Below the pieces are notes generated by a model. The model worked only from the letters and a program-made list of their open reading frames with translations. It did not search any database and was not told the DNA's origin. From Streptomyces longwoodensis (lineage in GTDB: Bacteria; Actinomycetota; Actinomycetes; Streptomycetales; Streptomycetaceae), in NCBI RefSeq assembly GCF_001514125.1, contig NZ_KQ948552.1, positions 423,401 through 487,400 on the forward strand: 64,000 nucleotides of DNA. The letters run 5' to 3'. Position numbers and translations under genes: made by a program. This document shows positions 35,736-45,777 of the stretch, piece by piece (the stretch's first letter is position 1; each line of letters starts with the position of its first letter).

Positions 35736-36767
35736 TCAGGCAGGTGCCGTCGGCGGCATGTTGTACGGCGTGACCACCTGGATCGCGGACGGCAGGGACG
35801 GCCCGGCCTGCGGCAGCGCGCCGTGGGCGCGCATCACGATGTGGCACGCCTCCCGCAGGTCCTGGCGCAGGTCGTGGTGGAGCACCGCGGACAGCCGGTG
35901 CTCGCGCAGCAGCCGCGTGTTGTCGTGGTCGAGGTCGTGCGCGACGAACACCGCGCACGCGCGGCCGACGTCCGCGAAGGCGCGCAGGGTGGCGATGTTG
36001 CCGCCGCCGATGGAGTAGACGGCGCGGATCTCCGGGTCGCGGGCGAGCGCGGCCCGCACGAGGTCGTACTGCGTGGCGTCCAGGCCCTGCCCCTCGGCGA
36101 TCTCGACCAGGGCCCGCTCGGGGTGCCGGGCGCGCATCACCGCGCGGAAGCCCATCTCGCGCTCCTCCTCGTTGCGGAAGAAGCCGCTGCTGAGGCTGGT
36201 CAGCACATGGCCGGGCCGGTCGCCGAGCCACTGTCCCATCAGGTAGGCGGCGGTGGCCCCGGCGGCGCGGTCGTCGATGCCGACGTAGCCGACGCGGGCG
36301 CTCGCCGGCAGGTCGGTGACCAGGGTGACGACGGGGATGCCGGCCGCCGTCAGCCGGCCGACGGCGGCGGTCACCTCGGGCACGTCCGGGGCCTTGAGGA
36401 CCACCCCCTGGGAGCCGCGCCGGGCGATCCGGTCCAGGACGCGCACCAGATCCGCTGCCTCGGCGGTCTCGCGGAAGTGGTAGCGCGAGCGCAGCACCGC
36501 CGGGTGCAGCGACGGCAGTTCGGCCTCCAGGGCTGCGCGCACGGCGGTGGAGAACCGCTCCGGCGCCTGCATCACGATGTCGACCATGAACGTACGGCCC
36601 ACCAGCCGGACCTGGGTGCGCTGGCGGTCGAGGTCGGCGATGGCCCGGTGCACCTCCTGCGCGGTGGAGGGGCGGACCCCTCCCCTGCCGTTGAGCACCC
36701 GGTCGACGGTGGCCTCGCTGAGACCCGCCTGACGTGCGATCTCGCGGAGGGGGAAGGGGTGGCCCAC
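35736..36767 (-). CDS. LacI family transcriptional regulator
   Basis: A 343-residue regulator. The N-terminal helix-turn-helix reads LREIARQAGLSEATVDRVLN with hinge residues GRGGVRPSTAQEV. A periplasmic-binding-like sensor domain follows (GSQGVVLKAPDVPEVTAAVG; VGYVGIDDRAAGATAAYLMG; IRAVYSIGGGNIATLRAF), of the type that binds sugars or cyclitols. GTG 36767 follows GAGGAG by 7 nt. It diverges from the dioxygenase-SDR-oxidoreductase genes and probably controls them. Confidence 0.92.
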   Translation of the reverse strand: MGHPFPLREIARQAGLSEATVDRVLNGRGGVRPSTAQEVHRAIADLDRQRTQVRLVGRTFMVDIVMQAPERFSTAVRAALEAELPSLHPAVLRSRYHFRETAEAADLVRVLDRIARRGSQGVVLKAPDVPEVTAAVGRLTAAGIPVVTLVTDLPASARVGYVGIDDRAAGATAAYLMGQWLGDRPGHVLTSLSSGFFRNEEEREMGFRAVMRARHPERALVEIAEGQGLDATQYDLVRAALARDPEIRAVYSIGGGNIATLRAFADVGRACAVFVAHDLDHDNTRLLREHRLSAVLHHDLRQDLREACHIVMRAHGALPQAGPSLPSAIQVVTPYNMPPTAPA

Positions 36768-36956
36768 GGCGGTCTCCTCGGCGGTGTGGTCCGTCGGCTT
36801 GAGGGGTTTTTGACGGCCCGCTGCCGGTTGTTCGAGGGGTTTGTACTGACAAGAATGACAGAGCCCGCACGGTCCCGCGGCCGTACGGGCCGCGTGACGG
36901 GACCGCCGCCGTGAGCGCACCGCTCCGGCTCCGCTCCCCCGACCGAAAGGACGACG

Positions 36957-38123
36957 ATGTCCCGAGCCCCCGGCGCCCGGCTGTCCCGGCAGGACTGCTC
37001 CCTCGACGCCTTCCGGTCGCTGGTCGAGCGCACCACCGAACCCGCCGACTACCCGCACGCCGAGTCCGCCGAGCGGAACGTGCTCGTCTACGACGGCGGG
37101 CGGCTGCGGTCCGCCGACCCCGACGCGGCCTCCGCCGAGCTGGTGCGGGCGCTGTCCGACGGCCCCGGTGTCGTGGTCGTCCGGGGCGCCTTCCCCGACC
37201 CGGTGGTGGTGGACCGGATGTCGGCGGTCTTCGACGCGCTGATCGCCGACCAGCACGCCTCGGGCGCCACGGCCGGCGACCACTTCGCGACGCCGGGCGC
37301 CAACGACCGCGTGTGGAACGCCCTGGAGAAGGCGGCCCTGTACGACGCCGAGACGTTCGCCGACTACTACGCCAACGACGTCCTGGCCCTGGTCTCCACG
37401 GCCTGGCTCGGCCCGGGCTACCAGGTCACCTCACAGGTCAACGTGGTCAACCCGGGCGGCGCGGCACAGACCGCGCACCGCGACTACCACCTGGGGTTCC
37501 TCTCCGACGAGGCCGCGGCCGCCTACCCGGCGCACGTGCACCGCCTGTCCCCCGTGCTGACCCTCCAGGGCGCGGTGGCCCACGGCGACATGCCGCTGGA
37601 GTCGGGCCCCACCCTGTACCTGCCCCACTCCCAGCGCTACGAGCCCGGTTACCTGGCCTGGCGGCTGCCCGAGTTCCAGGAGTACTTCGACGCGCACCGC
37701 GTCCAGCTGCCGCTGGCCAAGGGCGACGCCGCCTTCTTCAACCCGGCGGTGTTCCACGCCGCGGGCAGCAACGTCACCGCCGACGTACGGCGCACGGCCA
37801 ACCTGCTCCAGGTGTCCTCGGCGTTCGGGCGGGCCATGGAGACCGTGGACCGGGAGGCGGTCGGCAACGCCGTCTACCCGGTGCTGCTCAAGCGTGCCGA
37901 CGAGGGCGCGGACCCGGCCTGGCTGGAGCGGGTCGTCGCCGCCTGCGCGGAGGGCTACCCCTTCCCGACCAACCTGGACGGCGACCCGCCCGTCGAGGGA
38001 CTGGCCCCGCCGTCCCAGGCCGACACCGTACGGCGGGCCCTGCGGGAGCGCTGGACCCCCGAGGTCCTGCGGGACGCGCTGCGCGCGGGAGCGCGGCGCC
38101 GCAGGAGCCGGCCGACCGCCTGA
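36957..38123 (+). CDS. Phytanoyl-CoA dioxygenase (PhyH) family Fe(II)/2-oxoglutarate oxygenase
   Basis: A 388-residue oxygenase. The facial triad is visible as HRD in QTAHRDYHLGF (His-x-Asp) and the distal His in FFNPAVFHAAGSN, followed by the 2-oxoglutarate Arg in ADVRRTANLLQ. PhyH enzymes hydroxylate diverse substrates, not only phytanoyl-CoA; in sugar or cyclitol clusters the substrate is generally unknown. AAGGACG precedes ATG 36957. It is the first gene after the LacI divergent region and is followed by an SDR and an inositol-dehydrogenase-like gene, suggesting stepwise oxidation of one compound. Confidence 0.87.
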   Translation: MSRAPGARLSRQDCSLDAFRSLVERTTEPADYPHAESAERNVLVYDGGRLRSADPDAASAELVRALSDGPGVVVVRGAFPDPVVVDRMSAVFDALIADQHASGATAGDHFATPGANDRVWNALEKAALYDAETFADYYANDVLALVSTAWLGPGYQVTSQVNVVNPGGAAQTAHRDYHLGFLSDEAAAAYPAHVHRLSPVLTLQGAVAHGDMPLESGPTLYLPHSQRYEPGYLAWRLPEFQEYFDAHRVQLPLAKGDAAFFNPAVFHAAGSNVTADVRRTANLLQVSSAFGRAMETVDREAVGNAVYPVLLKRADEGADPAWLERVVAACAEGYPFPTNLDGDPPVEGLAPPSQADTVRRALRERWTPEVLRDALRAGARRRRSRPTA

Positions 38124-38242
38124 GCGACGCGGGCGCGTCGCCCGCACGGCCGGCACACCCCGCACGGCGCATGCAGGCCACACAGCCCATACAGACGTAC
38201 ACGGCGTACAGGACGTACAGGAGACAGGGACTGGGGACACGG

Positions 38243-39019
38243 ATGGCACTTCTCGACGACAAGGTCGTCCTGGTCAACGGCGGCAGCCAGGGCGTGGGCG
38301 CCGCGATCGCCCGTGCGGCCGTCCGCGAGGGCGCCGCGGTCGCGGTCAGCGGGCGCCGGCCGGAGCCCGGCGAGGCGCTGGTGGCCGAGCTGACGGCGGC
38401 GGGCGGCACGGCGACGTACGTACGGGCCGACCTCGCCGACGCCGGTCAGGCCAAGGCCGCCGTGGCCCGGGTGGTCGAGGCCCACGGCCGGATCGACTGC
38501 CTGGTGAACTCGGCGGGGCTCACCGCACGCGGCACCCTGCTGGACACCACGCCCGAGCTGTTCGACCAGCACGTGGCGGTCAACCTCCGGGGGCCGTTCT
38601 TCGCGATGCAGGCGGCGGTGGCCGACATGGTCGCCCGCGGGGCCCCGGGCACGATCGTCAACATCATCACCTCGTCGGCGCACGGCGGCCAGCCCTTCCT
38701 GGCGCCGTACGTCGCCGCGAAGGCCGGGCTGGCGGGCCTGACCCGCAACGCGGCCCACGCGCACCGCTGGGACCGGGTCCGGATCAACGGCCTGAACATC
38801 GGCTGGACGGCGACCGAGGGCGAGGACGCGACCCAGCGGGCGTTCCACGGCGCGGGCGACGACTGGCGCGAGCGGGCCGCCGCCGCGCTGCCGATGGGCA
38901 CCCTGGGCCGGCCGGACGAGATCGCGGACTTCGTGGTGTTCCTGCTGTCCGACCGGTCGGGCGTGGTCACCGGTTCGGTGATCGACTGGGACCAGAACGT
39001 CCTCGGCGGCCTCGACTAG
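38243..39019 (+). CDS. SDR family oxidoreductase
   Basis: A 258-residue short-chain dehydrogenase with NGGSQGVGAAIA as nucleotide loop (NGGS instead of the usual TGAS), NSAG, IITSSAHGG and YVAAK with the catalytic Tyr and Lys. The Rossmann glycines are in place. Its ATG lies 119 nt after the dioxygenase. The gap contains 9-bp units GACGTACAG repeated roughly three times (38194-38220) and an AT-richer run, perhaps an additional promoter. Confidence 0.88.
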   Translation: MALLDDKVVLVNGGSQGVGAAIARAAVREGAAVAVSGRRPEPGEALVAELTAAGGTATYVRADLADAGQAKAAVARVVEAHGRIDCLVNSAGLTARGTLLDTTPELFDQHVAVNLRGPFFAMQAAVADMVARGAPGTIVNIITSSAHGGQPFLAPYVAAKAGLAGLTRNAAHAHRWDRVRINGLNIGWTATEGEDATQRAFHGAGDDWRERAAAALPMGTLGRPDEIADFVVFLLSDRSGVVTGSVIDWDQNVLGGLD

Positions 39020-39102
39020 CCCGCCCCCGCCGGACCGCGCCCCCGCGCCCCTCCCTTCCTCCTGCTGAACCCCGTTCACCCCGCACCCAGGAGCCGCACC
39101 CC

Positions 39103-40104
39103 ATGCGCATCGGAATCCTCGGCCTCGGCCGCATCGGCGCCTTCCACGCCGAGACCCTCTCCGGACTCGACGCCGTCGACTCGCTCGTCGTCGCCGACCC
39201 CTTCGCGGACGCCGCCAAGGCCGCCGCCGAACGGTTCGGCGCCGAGGTCGCGGACTCCCCCGAGGCCCTGCTGGCCGCCGGCGTGGACGGCATCGTCGTC
39301 GCGGCGGCCACGGACGCCCACCCCGCCCTGATCCGCGCCGGCGTCGCGGCCGGCGTCCCCGTGTTCTGCGAGAAGCCCGTCGCCCGGACCATGCGCGAGG
39401 GCGTCGAGGTGCTGCGGGCCGTGCGGGACGCGGACGTGCCGATCCAGATCGGCTACAACCGCCGCTTCGACGCGGGCTTCGTCGCCGCGCGGGCCGCCGT
39501 GCGCGGCGGTGAACTCGGCACGCTGCACACGGTGCGGTCCACCACGCTCGACCCGGCGCCGCCGCCCGCGGCCTACGTGGCCGCCTCCGGGGGCATCTTC
39601 CGGGACTGCTCGGTGCACGACTTCGACATCATCCGCTGGGTCACCGGCCGCGAGGTCACCGAGGTGTACGCCGTCGGCGGCAACCGGGGAGCGGACTTCA
39701 TCCGGCAGGCCGGCGACGCCGACACCACCGGTGCCGTCCTCACCCTGGACGACGGCACCCTCGCGGTGGTGTCCAACTCCCGGCACAACGGCCGGGGTTA
39801 CGACGTGCGCATGGAGATCCACGGCTTCCGGGACTCCATCGCGGTCGGCCTGGAGGACAAGCTGCCGCTGCGTTCGGTGGAGCCCGGCGTGACCTTCCCG
39901 GCGGGCACCCCGCACGACTTCTTCATGGACCGCTTCACGGCGGCCTACCGCGCCGAACTCACCGCGTTCACCGAGGTGGTGGCCGGCACGCCCTCCCCGT
40001 GCACGATCGAGGACGCGCTGGAGGCGGGCTGGATCGCGGAGGCGTGCACGCTGTCGCTGCACGAGCACCGGCCGGTGACCATCGCGGAGGTGCGCGGCGC
40101 CTGA
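39103..40104 (+). CDS. Gfo/Idh/MocA oxidoreductase, inositol 2-dehydrogenase-like
   Basis: A 333-residue NAD(P)-dependent enzyme with the Rossmann start RIGILGLGRIGAFHA, the conserved Lys in VFCEKPVA, IQIGYNRRFDAGF and the catalytic Asp/His in GIFRDCSVHDFDIIRWV. This pattern is shared with myo-inositol 2-dehydrogenase (IolG). AGGAG precedes ATG 39103. The remaining iol genes (iolB, C, D, E) are not in the window, so the substrate may be myo-inositol, scyllo-inositol or another polyol. Confidence 0.87.
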   Translation: MRIGILGLGRIGAFHAETLSGLDAVDSLVVADPFADAAKAAAERFGAEVADSPEALLAAGVDGIVVAAATDAHPALIRAGVAAGVPVFCEKPVARTMREGVEVLRAVRDADVPIQIGYNRRFDAGFVAARAAVRGGELGTLHTVRSTTLDPAPPPAAYVAASGGIFRDCSVHDFDIIRWVTGREVTEVYAVGGNRGADFIRQAGDADTTGAVLTLDDGTLAVVSNSRHNGRGYDVRMEIHGFRDSIAVGLEDKLPLRSVEPGVTFPAGTPHDFFMDRFTAAYRAELTAFTEVVAGTPSPCTIEDALEAGWIAEACTLSLHEHRPVTIAEVRGA

Positions 40105-40134
40105 CGGTGTGCCGACGGCGAGCCGGTACGGCCC

Positions 40135-41391
40135 TCAGTGGGCCGCCGGTTCCGCCGGCAGGTCGAACACGTGGTCCGGCGAGATGATCCGGGTGATCGC
40201 GTCGCCGAACACGGTGCTGGGCTCCTGGCCCTTGTAGTTGATGTCGGTGTTCAGCATGACCACCAACGTGGCCTGCGCCGACGGCAGGTAGACGGTCAGC
40301 GACTCGTAGCCCGGCAGTGAACCGTTGTGGCCGATCCACCCCTGGACGTCGAAGATCCCGAGGCCGTAACCCGCGCCGGGGATGGACGTCGGGGGCGTGG
40401 CGAGCCGCTGCTTCTGCGTGGCCTCGCTGACCATCCGGTCTCCGTCGGGCAGTTGGCCGGTGGCGACGGTGCGCGCCCACACCCGCAGGTCCTGCAGCTG
40501 GGAGATCATGGCGCCGGCCGCCCAGGCCCAGGAGGGGTTCCAGTCGGCGGTGTCCTCGACCTGGCCGGTGGCGGTCTGGTCCGTGTAGCCCTGCGCGTGC
40601 GGATCGGGGAACTCGGCGCCGGCCGGGAAGGACGTGTGGTCCAGGCCGGCGGGCTCGAGGATGTGGTCGTGGATGTAACCGGCGAGCTGCTGCCCGGACA
40701 TCTTCTCGACCACCAGGCCGAGCAGGATCAGGTTGGTGTTGCAGTAGTAGAACTTCTCGCCCGGCGGGAAGAGCACGGGGTGCTTGAAGGCGTAGTCGAG
40801 CAGTTCCTGCGGGCTGAAGTGGCGTTGCGGGTCGGACGTGAGGGCCTTGAAGAAGGCTTCGTCCTGGGAGTAGTTGAACAGTCCACTGCGCATCCCGGCC
40901 AGCTGGCGCAAGGTGATCCTGTCGCCGTTCGGGACGCCCTCGACGTACTTGCCGATGGTGTCGTCCAGACCGACCTTGCCCTGGTCGACGAGTTGCAGCA
41001 GCGCGGTGACGGTGAACGTCTTGGTCTCGCTGCCGATGCGCAGGTACAGGTCGGGCGTCATCGGACGGCCGGTGTTCTTGTCGGCGACGCCGAAGGACTT
41101 CACGTACTCGCCCTTGTCGGGGGTCCAGACGCCGACGCTGACGCCGGGGACGCCCGCTTCCTTCATCACCTGCTGGACGGCGTCGTCGAGCTGCCGCTGC
41201 ACGGCGGGGGTCAGTTCGACGACGCCCCCGGACGGGGAGGGGGACGGGGACGGTGAGGACCGGCCGGCCGCGGCGAGGGACCCCGGCGGGGACTGGGGCG
41301 CTGCGGTGGCCCCCGCGAGGGGCACCACGAGCGCTCCCACCGCGGCGGCGACGACGATCCCCCTGCGCAGTCGTACGGACGCAGGCGACAT
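40135..41391 (-). CDS. Exported beta-lactamase-related serine hydrolase / D,D-peptidase
   Basis: A 418-residue class C beta-lactamase/penicillin-binding fold enzyme. It has a signal peptide (RLRRGIVVAAAVGALVVPLAG), a Ser/Pro linker (SPSPSPSPSG), the nucleophile motif SETK in RIGSETKTFT, YCN as the Tyr-x-Asn motif in FYYCNTN, and HNG in IGHNGSLPGY as the third motif. These fit D-alanyl-D-alanine carboxypeptidase or esterase activity at the cell wall. ATG 41391 follows AGGGAG. It is convergent with the inositol-dehydrogenase-like gene and unrelated to the sugar genes around it. Confidence 0.9.
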   Translation of the reverse strand: MSPASVRLRRGIVVAAAVGALVVPLAGATAAPQSPPGSLAAAGRSSPSPSPSPSGGVVELTPAVQRQLDDAVQQVMKEAGVPGVSVGVWTPDKGEYVKSFGVADKNTGRPMTPDLYLRIGSETKTFTVTALLQLVDQGKVGLDDTIGKYVEGVPNGDRITLRQLAGMRSGLFNYSQDEAFFKALTSDPQRHFSPQELLDYAFKHPVLFPPGEKFYYCNTNLILLGLVVEKMSGQQLAGYIHDHILEPAGLDHTSFPAGAEFPDPHAQGYTDQTATGQVEDTADWNPSWAWAAGAMISQLQDLRVWARTVATGQLPDGDRMVSEATQKQRLATPPTSIPGAGYGLGIFDVQGWIGHNGSLPGYESLTVYLPSAQATLVVMLNTDINYKGQEPSTVFGDAITRIISPDHVFDLPAEPAAH

Positions 41392-41603
41392 GGGTGCACT
41401 CCCTGGCTGGACGCGTGAGGGCCGGTCCCGCGTCGTCATGGAGGGCGGCGGGACGGAAGGCGGCGAAACGCCGGACGATTCCCGTACCGACCAGCATAGG
41501 AGTGCCCCCGCGCGCCGTCCTGTCGGGAGCGCGCGGGGCGCGTCGTCGCTGCCGCCGGGGCCCCGGCACGGGCGTTGCCCCGCACCGCGGTCCCCGGCCG
41601 CTG

Positions 41604-42557
41604 TCAGGCGGTTCCCTCGGATCCGGTCGCCGTCGGGGCCGCGGTGGTCGCCTTCGGCGCCGATGGGGTCGCCGTGGGCGCGGTGAGGTCCGCCTCCTCG
41701 GGGAGCCCTTCGGTGTCGACGCCGCGCACCTGCGCCAACTCGTGCTTGAGCGCAGCCAGTTCGGCACCGCCGGCCATGTGGTTGGTCAGCTCCTCCAGGC
41801 TGACGTCGCTGCGCGCGGCGGACAGTTCCAGGGTGCCCAGGCGCAGCACGCTGAAGTGGTCGCCGACCATGTAGGCGTGGTGGGGGTTGTGGGTGATGAA
41901 GATGACGCCGAGGCCGCGGTCGCGGGCGGCGGCGATGTACTTCAGGACCACACCGGACTGCTTGACGCCGAGGGCGGCGGTGGGCTCGTCCAGGATGAGC
42001 ACGCGGGCGCCGAAGTAGACGGCGCGGGCGATGGCGACGCTCTGGCGCTGGCCGCCGGAGAGGGTGCCGATGGGCTGGTCGAGGTCGTCGAGGACGATGC
42101 CCATGTTGCGCAGTTCCTCGTCGGCGGTCCTCTTCATCCGGGCGATGTCGAGACGCCGTACGGGCCAGGGCCCCTTGGTCATCTCCGAGCCGAGGAAGAA
42201 GTTGCGCCACACCGGCATCAGCGGCACGGTCGCCAGGTCCTGGTAGACGGTGGCGATGCCGCGGTCGAGGGCCTCGCGCGGGGTGCTGAAGCGCACCGGC
42301 TCGCCGTCGACGAGGAACTCGCCCTCGGTGTGCTGGTGCAGCCCGGAGACGATCTTGATGAGGGTGGACTTGCCGGCGCCGTTGTCGCCGAGCACGCACG
42401 TCACCCGGCCCGGGTGCACCGTCAGGTCGACGCCGTGCAGGGCACGGATGTTGCCGTACGACTTGCCCGCGCCGCGCAGTTCGACCAGGGCGCCGTCGGC
42501 GCTGCCGGGCACGCTGTCGTCGGCGAGGATCGCGCCGTGTGTGTCGTCGTTCGTCAT
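41604..42557 (-). CDS. ABC sugar transporter ATP-binding protein, ribose/fructose type
   Basis: A 317-residue ATPase with one nucleotide domain: Walker [11 protein letters not shown]-loop VYQDLATVP, signature [13 protein letters not shown], Walker [13 protein letters not shown] and THNPHHAY with the switch His. The single-domain form, shorter than the ~500-residue two-domain RbsA, is typical of FrcA-like systems. The C-terminal ~45 residues are Ala/Thr/Pro-rich. It is the last gene of the minus-strand operon behind permease and binding protein. Confidence 0.92.
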   Translation of the reverse strand: MTNDDTHGAILADDSVPGSADGALVELRGAGKSYGNIRALHGVDLTVHPGRVTCVLGDNGAGKSTLIKIVSGLHQHTEGEFLVDGEPVRFSTPREALDRGIATVYQDLATVPLMPVWRNFFLGSEMTKGPWPVRRLDIARMKRTADEELRNMGIVLDDLDQPIGTLSGGQRQSVAIARAVYFGARVLILDEPTAALGVKQSGVVLKYIAAARDRGLGVIFITHNPHHAYMVGDHFSVLRLGTLELSAARSDVSLEELTNHMAGGAELAALKHELAQVRGVDTEGLPEEADLTAPTATPSAPKATTAAPTATGSEGTA

Positions 42558-42562
42558 CGCGG

Positions 42563-43639
42563 TCACCTCCGGGTCGCCGTGCGCTGGACCCACAGATTGA
42601 TCAGGACGGCGCCGAGCAGCATCACGCCGAGGAACGCCTTGAACCAGTCGGGGTTCCAGCCGGCGAAGACGATGCCCTGGTTGACCATGCCGAACATGAA
42701 CGCGCCGAAGACCGGGCCGATGGCCGAGCCGGCGCCGCCGGTGAGCAGACAGCCGCCGATGACGGCCGCGGCGATGTAGATCAGCTCCTGGCCGACGCCC
42801 TCGCCGGACTGGACGGTGTTGAAGGAGAACAGGTTGTGCATGCCGATGAACCAGGCGCCGAAGCCCACGGTCATGAACAGTGTGATCTTGGTGAAGGTCA
42901 CCGGGACGCCGACGGCGCGGGCGCTGTCCTTGTTGCCGCCGACCGCGAAGATCCAGTTGCCGTACTTGGTGCGCAGCAGCACCCAGGTGGCGAGGGCGGC
43001 GAAGACGAGCCACCACACCACCGTGATCTTCACTTGGACCCCGCCGACGTCGAAGGAGGAGGCGAAGACCTTCCTGGCCTGGTCGAAGCCGTCCATGTCG
43101 CTGATGTCGTCGGTGGCGACGTTGCCGGTGACCAGCTTGGTCACCGCGAGGTTGACGCCCTGGAGGATCAGGAAGGTGCCGAGGGTGACCAGGAAGCTCG
43201 GCAGTCCGGTCCTGACCACCATCCAGCCGTTGAACCAGCCGATGGCGAGGGACAGCAGGAGCGCCACCAGGACGCCGGTCCACACGTTCACCGTGAGCTG
43301 GAAGCTGAGCATGCTGGCGGTGAGCGCCGAGGTGATGACGGCGACGCCGGCCGACAGGTCGAACTCGCCGCCGATCATCAGCAGGGCCACGGGCAGCGCC
43401 ATGATGCCGATGGTGGACGACTGGTAGAGGACCGTCGCCATGGAGCTGCCCTGGCGCAGGGTCGGGGCGGCGATCAGGAAGAAGACCAGCACCGCCACGG
43501 CTCCGAGGAACACCCCGACCTCGGGGCGGCCCAACAGGCGCAGGGCGAGCGGGCGTCGGGTGGTCCGGCCGTCCTTCTCCCGGGGGCCGGGGGCCGGCGG
43601 TGTGCCCACCGCCGGCCCAGCCTGCTGGGTCATGCTCAT
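42563..43639 (-). CDS. ABC sugar transporter permease, ribose/fructose type
   Basis: A 358-residue permease with about ten membrane segments. The BPD_transp_2 features include [57 protein letters not shown] and the C-terminal [19 protein letters not shown] in FrcC/RbsC style. I place the start at ATG 43639, which overlaps the binding-protein stop (TGATG); GTG 43642 is equally close. Confidence 0.92.
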   Translation of the reverse strand: MSMTQQAGPAVGTPPAPGPREKDGRTTRRPLALRLLGRPEVGVFLGAVAVLVFFLIAAPTLRQGSSMATVLYQSSTIGIMALPVALLMIGGEFDLSAGVAVITSALTASMLSFQLTVNVWTGVLVALLLSLAIGWFNGWMVVRTGLPSFLVTLGTFLILQGVNLAVTKLVTGNVATDDISDMDGFDQARKVFASSFDVGGVQVKITVVWWLVFAALATWVLLRTKYGNWIFAVGGNKDSARAVGVPVTFTKITLFMTVGFGAWFIGMHNLFSFNTVQSGEGVGQELIYIAAAVIGGCLLTGGAGSAIGPVFGAFMFGMVNQGIVFAGWNPDWFKAFLGVMLLGAVLINLWVQRTATRR

Positions 43640-44658
43640 CACCGGGTGCCCTTCGCGGCGAACTGGGCGACCGAGTCGACGTTGGACTTGTCGACGAAGG
43701 CCGGGCCGGTCAGCACCGGCTGCTCACCGCCGCCCATGTAGTTGCCGTTGTTCTTGTAGAGCCACAGCGAGTCGACGGCCAGGTAGCCCTGGAGGTAGGG
43801 CTGCTGGTCGACGGCGAACTCGATGGTGCCCTTGGAGATCGCGCCCGTGAGGTCCTTGTTGAGGTCGAAGGTGGCGACCTTCGCCTTGCTGCCGGCGTCG
43901 GTCACCGACTGCACCGCGGTCAGCGCGATGGGGGCGCCGAGGGCGATGACGTGGTCCAGGGAGGAGTCCTGCTTGAGCTTGGCGGTGATCGTCGACTTCA
44001 CCGAGGGCATGTCGGTGCCGTTGACGTAGAGGTTCTCCAGCGAACCGGAGAAGGTCTTCTTCACCCCGTCGCAGCGCTGGGTCAGGCCGACGTTGCCCTG
44101 TTCCTGGACGACGCAGACGGCCTTCTTGGCGCCGACCGAGTTGAGCTTGTTGCCGAGCGCCTCGCCGGCCACCGTCTCGTCCTGGCCGAAGAACTCCAGC
44201 AGGCCGAGCTTCTTCCAGTCGCTCACGCCGGAGTTCAGGCCGACGACCGGGATGCCCGCCGCCTTGGCCTTGCCTGCGACGCTCCTGAGGGCGTCGGGCT
44301 TGGCGAGCGTGACCGCGATGCCGTCGACCTTCTGGTCGATCGCGTTCTGCACCAGGTTGGCCTGGTTGCCGGCGTTGGGGTCGGCCGAGTAGACGAGTTT
44401 GATGTTGTCCTTGGCCGCGGCGGCCTCGGCGCCCTTGCGGACGATGTCCCAGAACGTGTCGCCGGGCGACTGGTGGGTCACCAGGGCGACGGTCATCCGG
44501 GGGGTGTTCGCCTTGCCCGCGGAGGCGTCGGCGCCTCCCTCCTCGGCCTTCTTCCCGCCGGAGCTGCTGGAGCAGCCGGCGAGGGTCAGGGCCACCGCCG
44601 CGGCCATGGCCACGACCGGGGCGATTCTGCGGGAGCGGGAGGGAGAAGAGCGGTCCAT
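43639..44658 (-). CDS. ABC sugar transporter substrate-binding lipoprotein
   Basis: A 339-residue periplasmic-binding-protein-like receptor of the ribose/galactose class. The signal peptide ends with lipobox LAGC and is followed by a Ser/Gly linker. The fold marks are [52 protein letters not shown] and [23 protein letters not shown] directly abuts ATG 44658. It is the first gene of the transporter operon and diverges from the GntR gene. The ligand is not readable; a sugar or cyclitol used by the neighbouring dehydrogenases is likely. Confidence 0.9.
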   Translation of the reverse strand: MDRSSPSRSRRIAPVVAMAAAVALTLAGCSSSSGGKKAEEGGADASAGKANTPRMTVALVTHQSPGDTFWDIVRKGAEAAAAKDNIKLVYSADPNAGNQANLVQNAIDQKVDGIAVTLAKPDALRSVAGKAKAAGIPVVGLNSGVSDWKKLGLLEFFGQDETVAGEALGNKLNSVGAKKAVCVVQEQGNVGLTQRCDGVKKTFSGSLENLYVNGTDMPSVKSTITAKLKQDSSLDHVIALGAPIALTAVQSVTDAGSKAKVATFDLNKDLTGAISKGTIEFAVDQQPYLQGYLAVDSLWLYKNNGNYMGGGEQPVLTGPAFVDKSNVDSVAQFAAKGTR

Positions 44659-44958
44659 CTTCCTGCACCTCACTGTGCGACGGAGAGAAACGGCGGGTTC
44701 CGATGAGGATCGCGGGGATCCGGGGCCCGGTGCGCTCGTGCGCTGTTGGGACGGAATCCAATTCCCTGGGGCGCCCCCTGTCAATACTTTGTTAGGACAT
44801 CATTTCACAACAAGGTCAGAATGTAAGTACAAACCATTGACAGTCCCGGTGGGCGGGGCCTACACCTGGGGGGCCGGGTCCGCACCCTCGGCGCGGATGA
44901 TCTCTACCCCCGGCGCACGCACGTACCCCTCACCGCCCCCGTCCGAGGAGGTGCCCCG
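44659..44958. promoter_or_regulatory. Divergent promoter region, sugar ABC operon / GntR gene
   Basis: This gene-free stretch has an AT-rich core (44779-44842), striking in this genome. Consensus -35 TTGACA elements face outward: minus strand at 44779-44784 and plus strand at 44837-44842. The plus one is followed after 18 bp by TACACC (44861-44866). Between them TTGTT (44790) and AACAA form an interrupted dyad. The GntR protein probably binds here and represses both directions. Confidence 0.6.
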
Positions 44959-45744
44959 ATGCCGAGCACCGGTGGCCGCGCGCGTGCCCTGCCGGGCTCC
45001 GCGGTCGACGCCCTGCGCTTCGTCCTGGACCGCGGCAGCCCGGTCCCGCTGTACTACCAGCTCGCCCAGCAGCTGGAGGCGGCGATCGAGCACGGGGCAC
45101 TGGCCCCGGGCGACCTGCTGGGCAACGAGATCGACCTGTCGACACGGCTGGGCCTGTCCCGGCCGACGGTGCGCCAGGCGATCCAGTCGCTGGTCGACAA
45201 GGGCCTGCTGGTGCGGCGCCGCGGAGTGGGCACGCAGGTCGTGCACAGCCAGGTGCGACGGCCGCTGGAGCTGAGCAGCCTCTACGACGACCTGGAGGCC
45301 GCGGGGCAGGGTCCGAGCACGCGCGTGCTGCGCAACGAGCGCGTCCCGGCGAGCGCCGATGTCGCCGCCGCGCTGACCGTGCCGGAGGGCGCCGAGGTGG
45401 TCGTGCTGGAGCGGCTGCGCAGCACCCACGGCCGGCCGGTGGCGTTCCTGCGCAACCACCTGCCCGCCGGGCTGCTGGAGCTGGAGACCGGGCGGCTGGA
45501 GTCGACGGGTCTGTACCGGATGCTGCGGGCGGCGGGCATCACCCTGCACAGCGCCCGGCAGACGATCGGGGCCCGCTCGGCCACGGGCGAGGAGGCCGCC
45601 CGCCTCGACGAGGCGGAGGGGGCGGCCCTGCTGACCATGCGGCGCACGGCGTACGACGACACCGGGCGGGTGGTCGAGTACGGCACGCACGTGTACCGCG
45701 CGTCCCGGTACGCCTTCGAGTTCCAGCTGCTGGTCCGGCCGTGA
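44959..45744 (+). CDS. GntR family regulator, HutC subfamily
   Basis: A 261-residue repressor with an N-terminal winged helix (PLYYQLAQQLEAAIEHGALAP, in two parts; STRLGLSRPTVRQAIQSLVD; GLLVRRRGVGTQVV) and a C-terminal UTRA/HutC ligand domain (PEGAEVVVLERLRSTHGRPV; YDDTGRVVEYGTHVYRASRY). GAGGAGGTG precedes ATG 44959. Its position suggests control of the sugar transporter operon in response to a phosphorylated sugar. Confidence 0.92.
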   Translation: MPSTGGRARALPGSAVDALRFVLDRGSPVPLYYQLAQQLEAAIEHGALAPGDLLGNEIDLSTRLGLSRPTVRQAIQSLVDKGLLVRRRGVGTQVVHSQVRRPLELSSLYDDLEAAGQGPSTRVLRNERVPASADVAAALTVPEGAEVVVLERLRSTHGRPVAFLRNHLPAGLLELETGRLESTGLYRMLRAAGITLHSARQTIGARSATGEEAARLDEAEGAALLTMRRTAYDDTGRVVEYGTHVYRASRYAFEFQLLVRP

Positions 45745-45777
45745 GGGGGGACCAGCAGCGGGCCCGGGGGACGAGTC

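Noticed and set aside
38194..38220. GACGTACAG-like 9-bp repeats
   Set aside because: Only about three imperfect copies, no dyad and no clear promoter relation; too weak to list as a finding.
36957..44658. Region considered as a complete myo-inositol (iol) operon
   Set aside because: Only an IolG-like enzyme and a sugar-type transporter are present; iolB, C, D and E are absent, so the substrate stays open.
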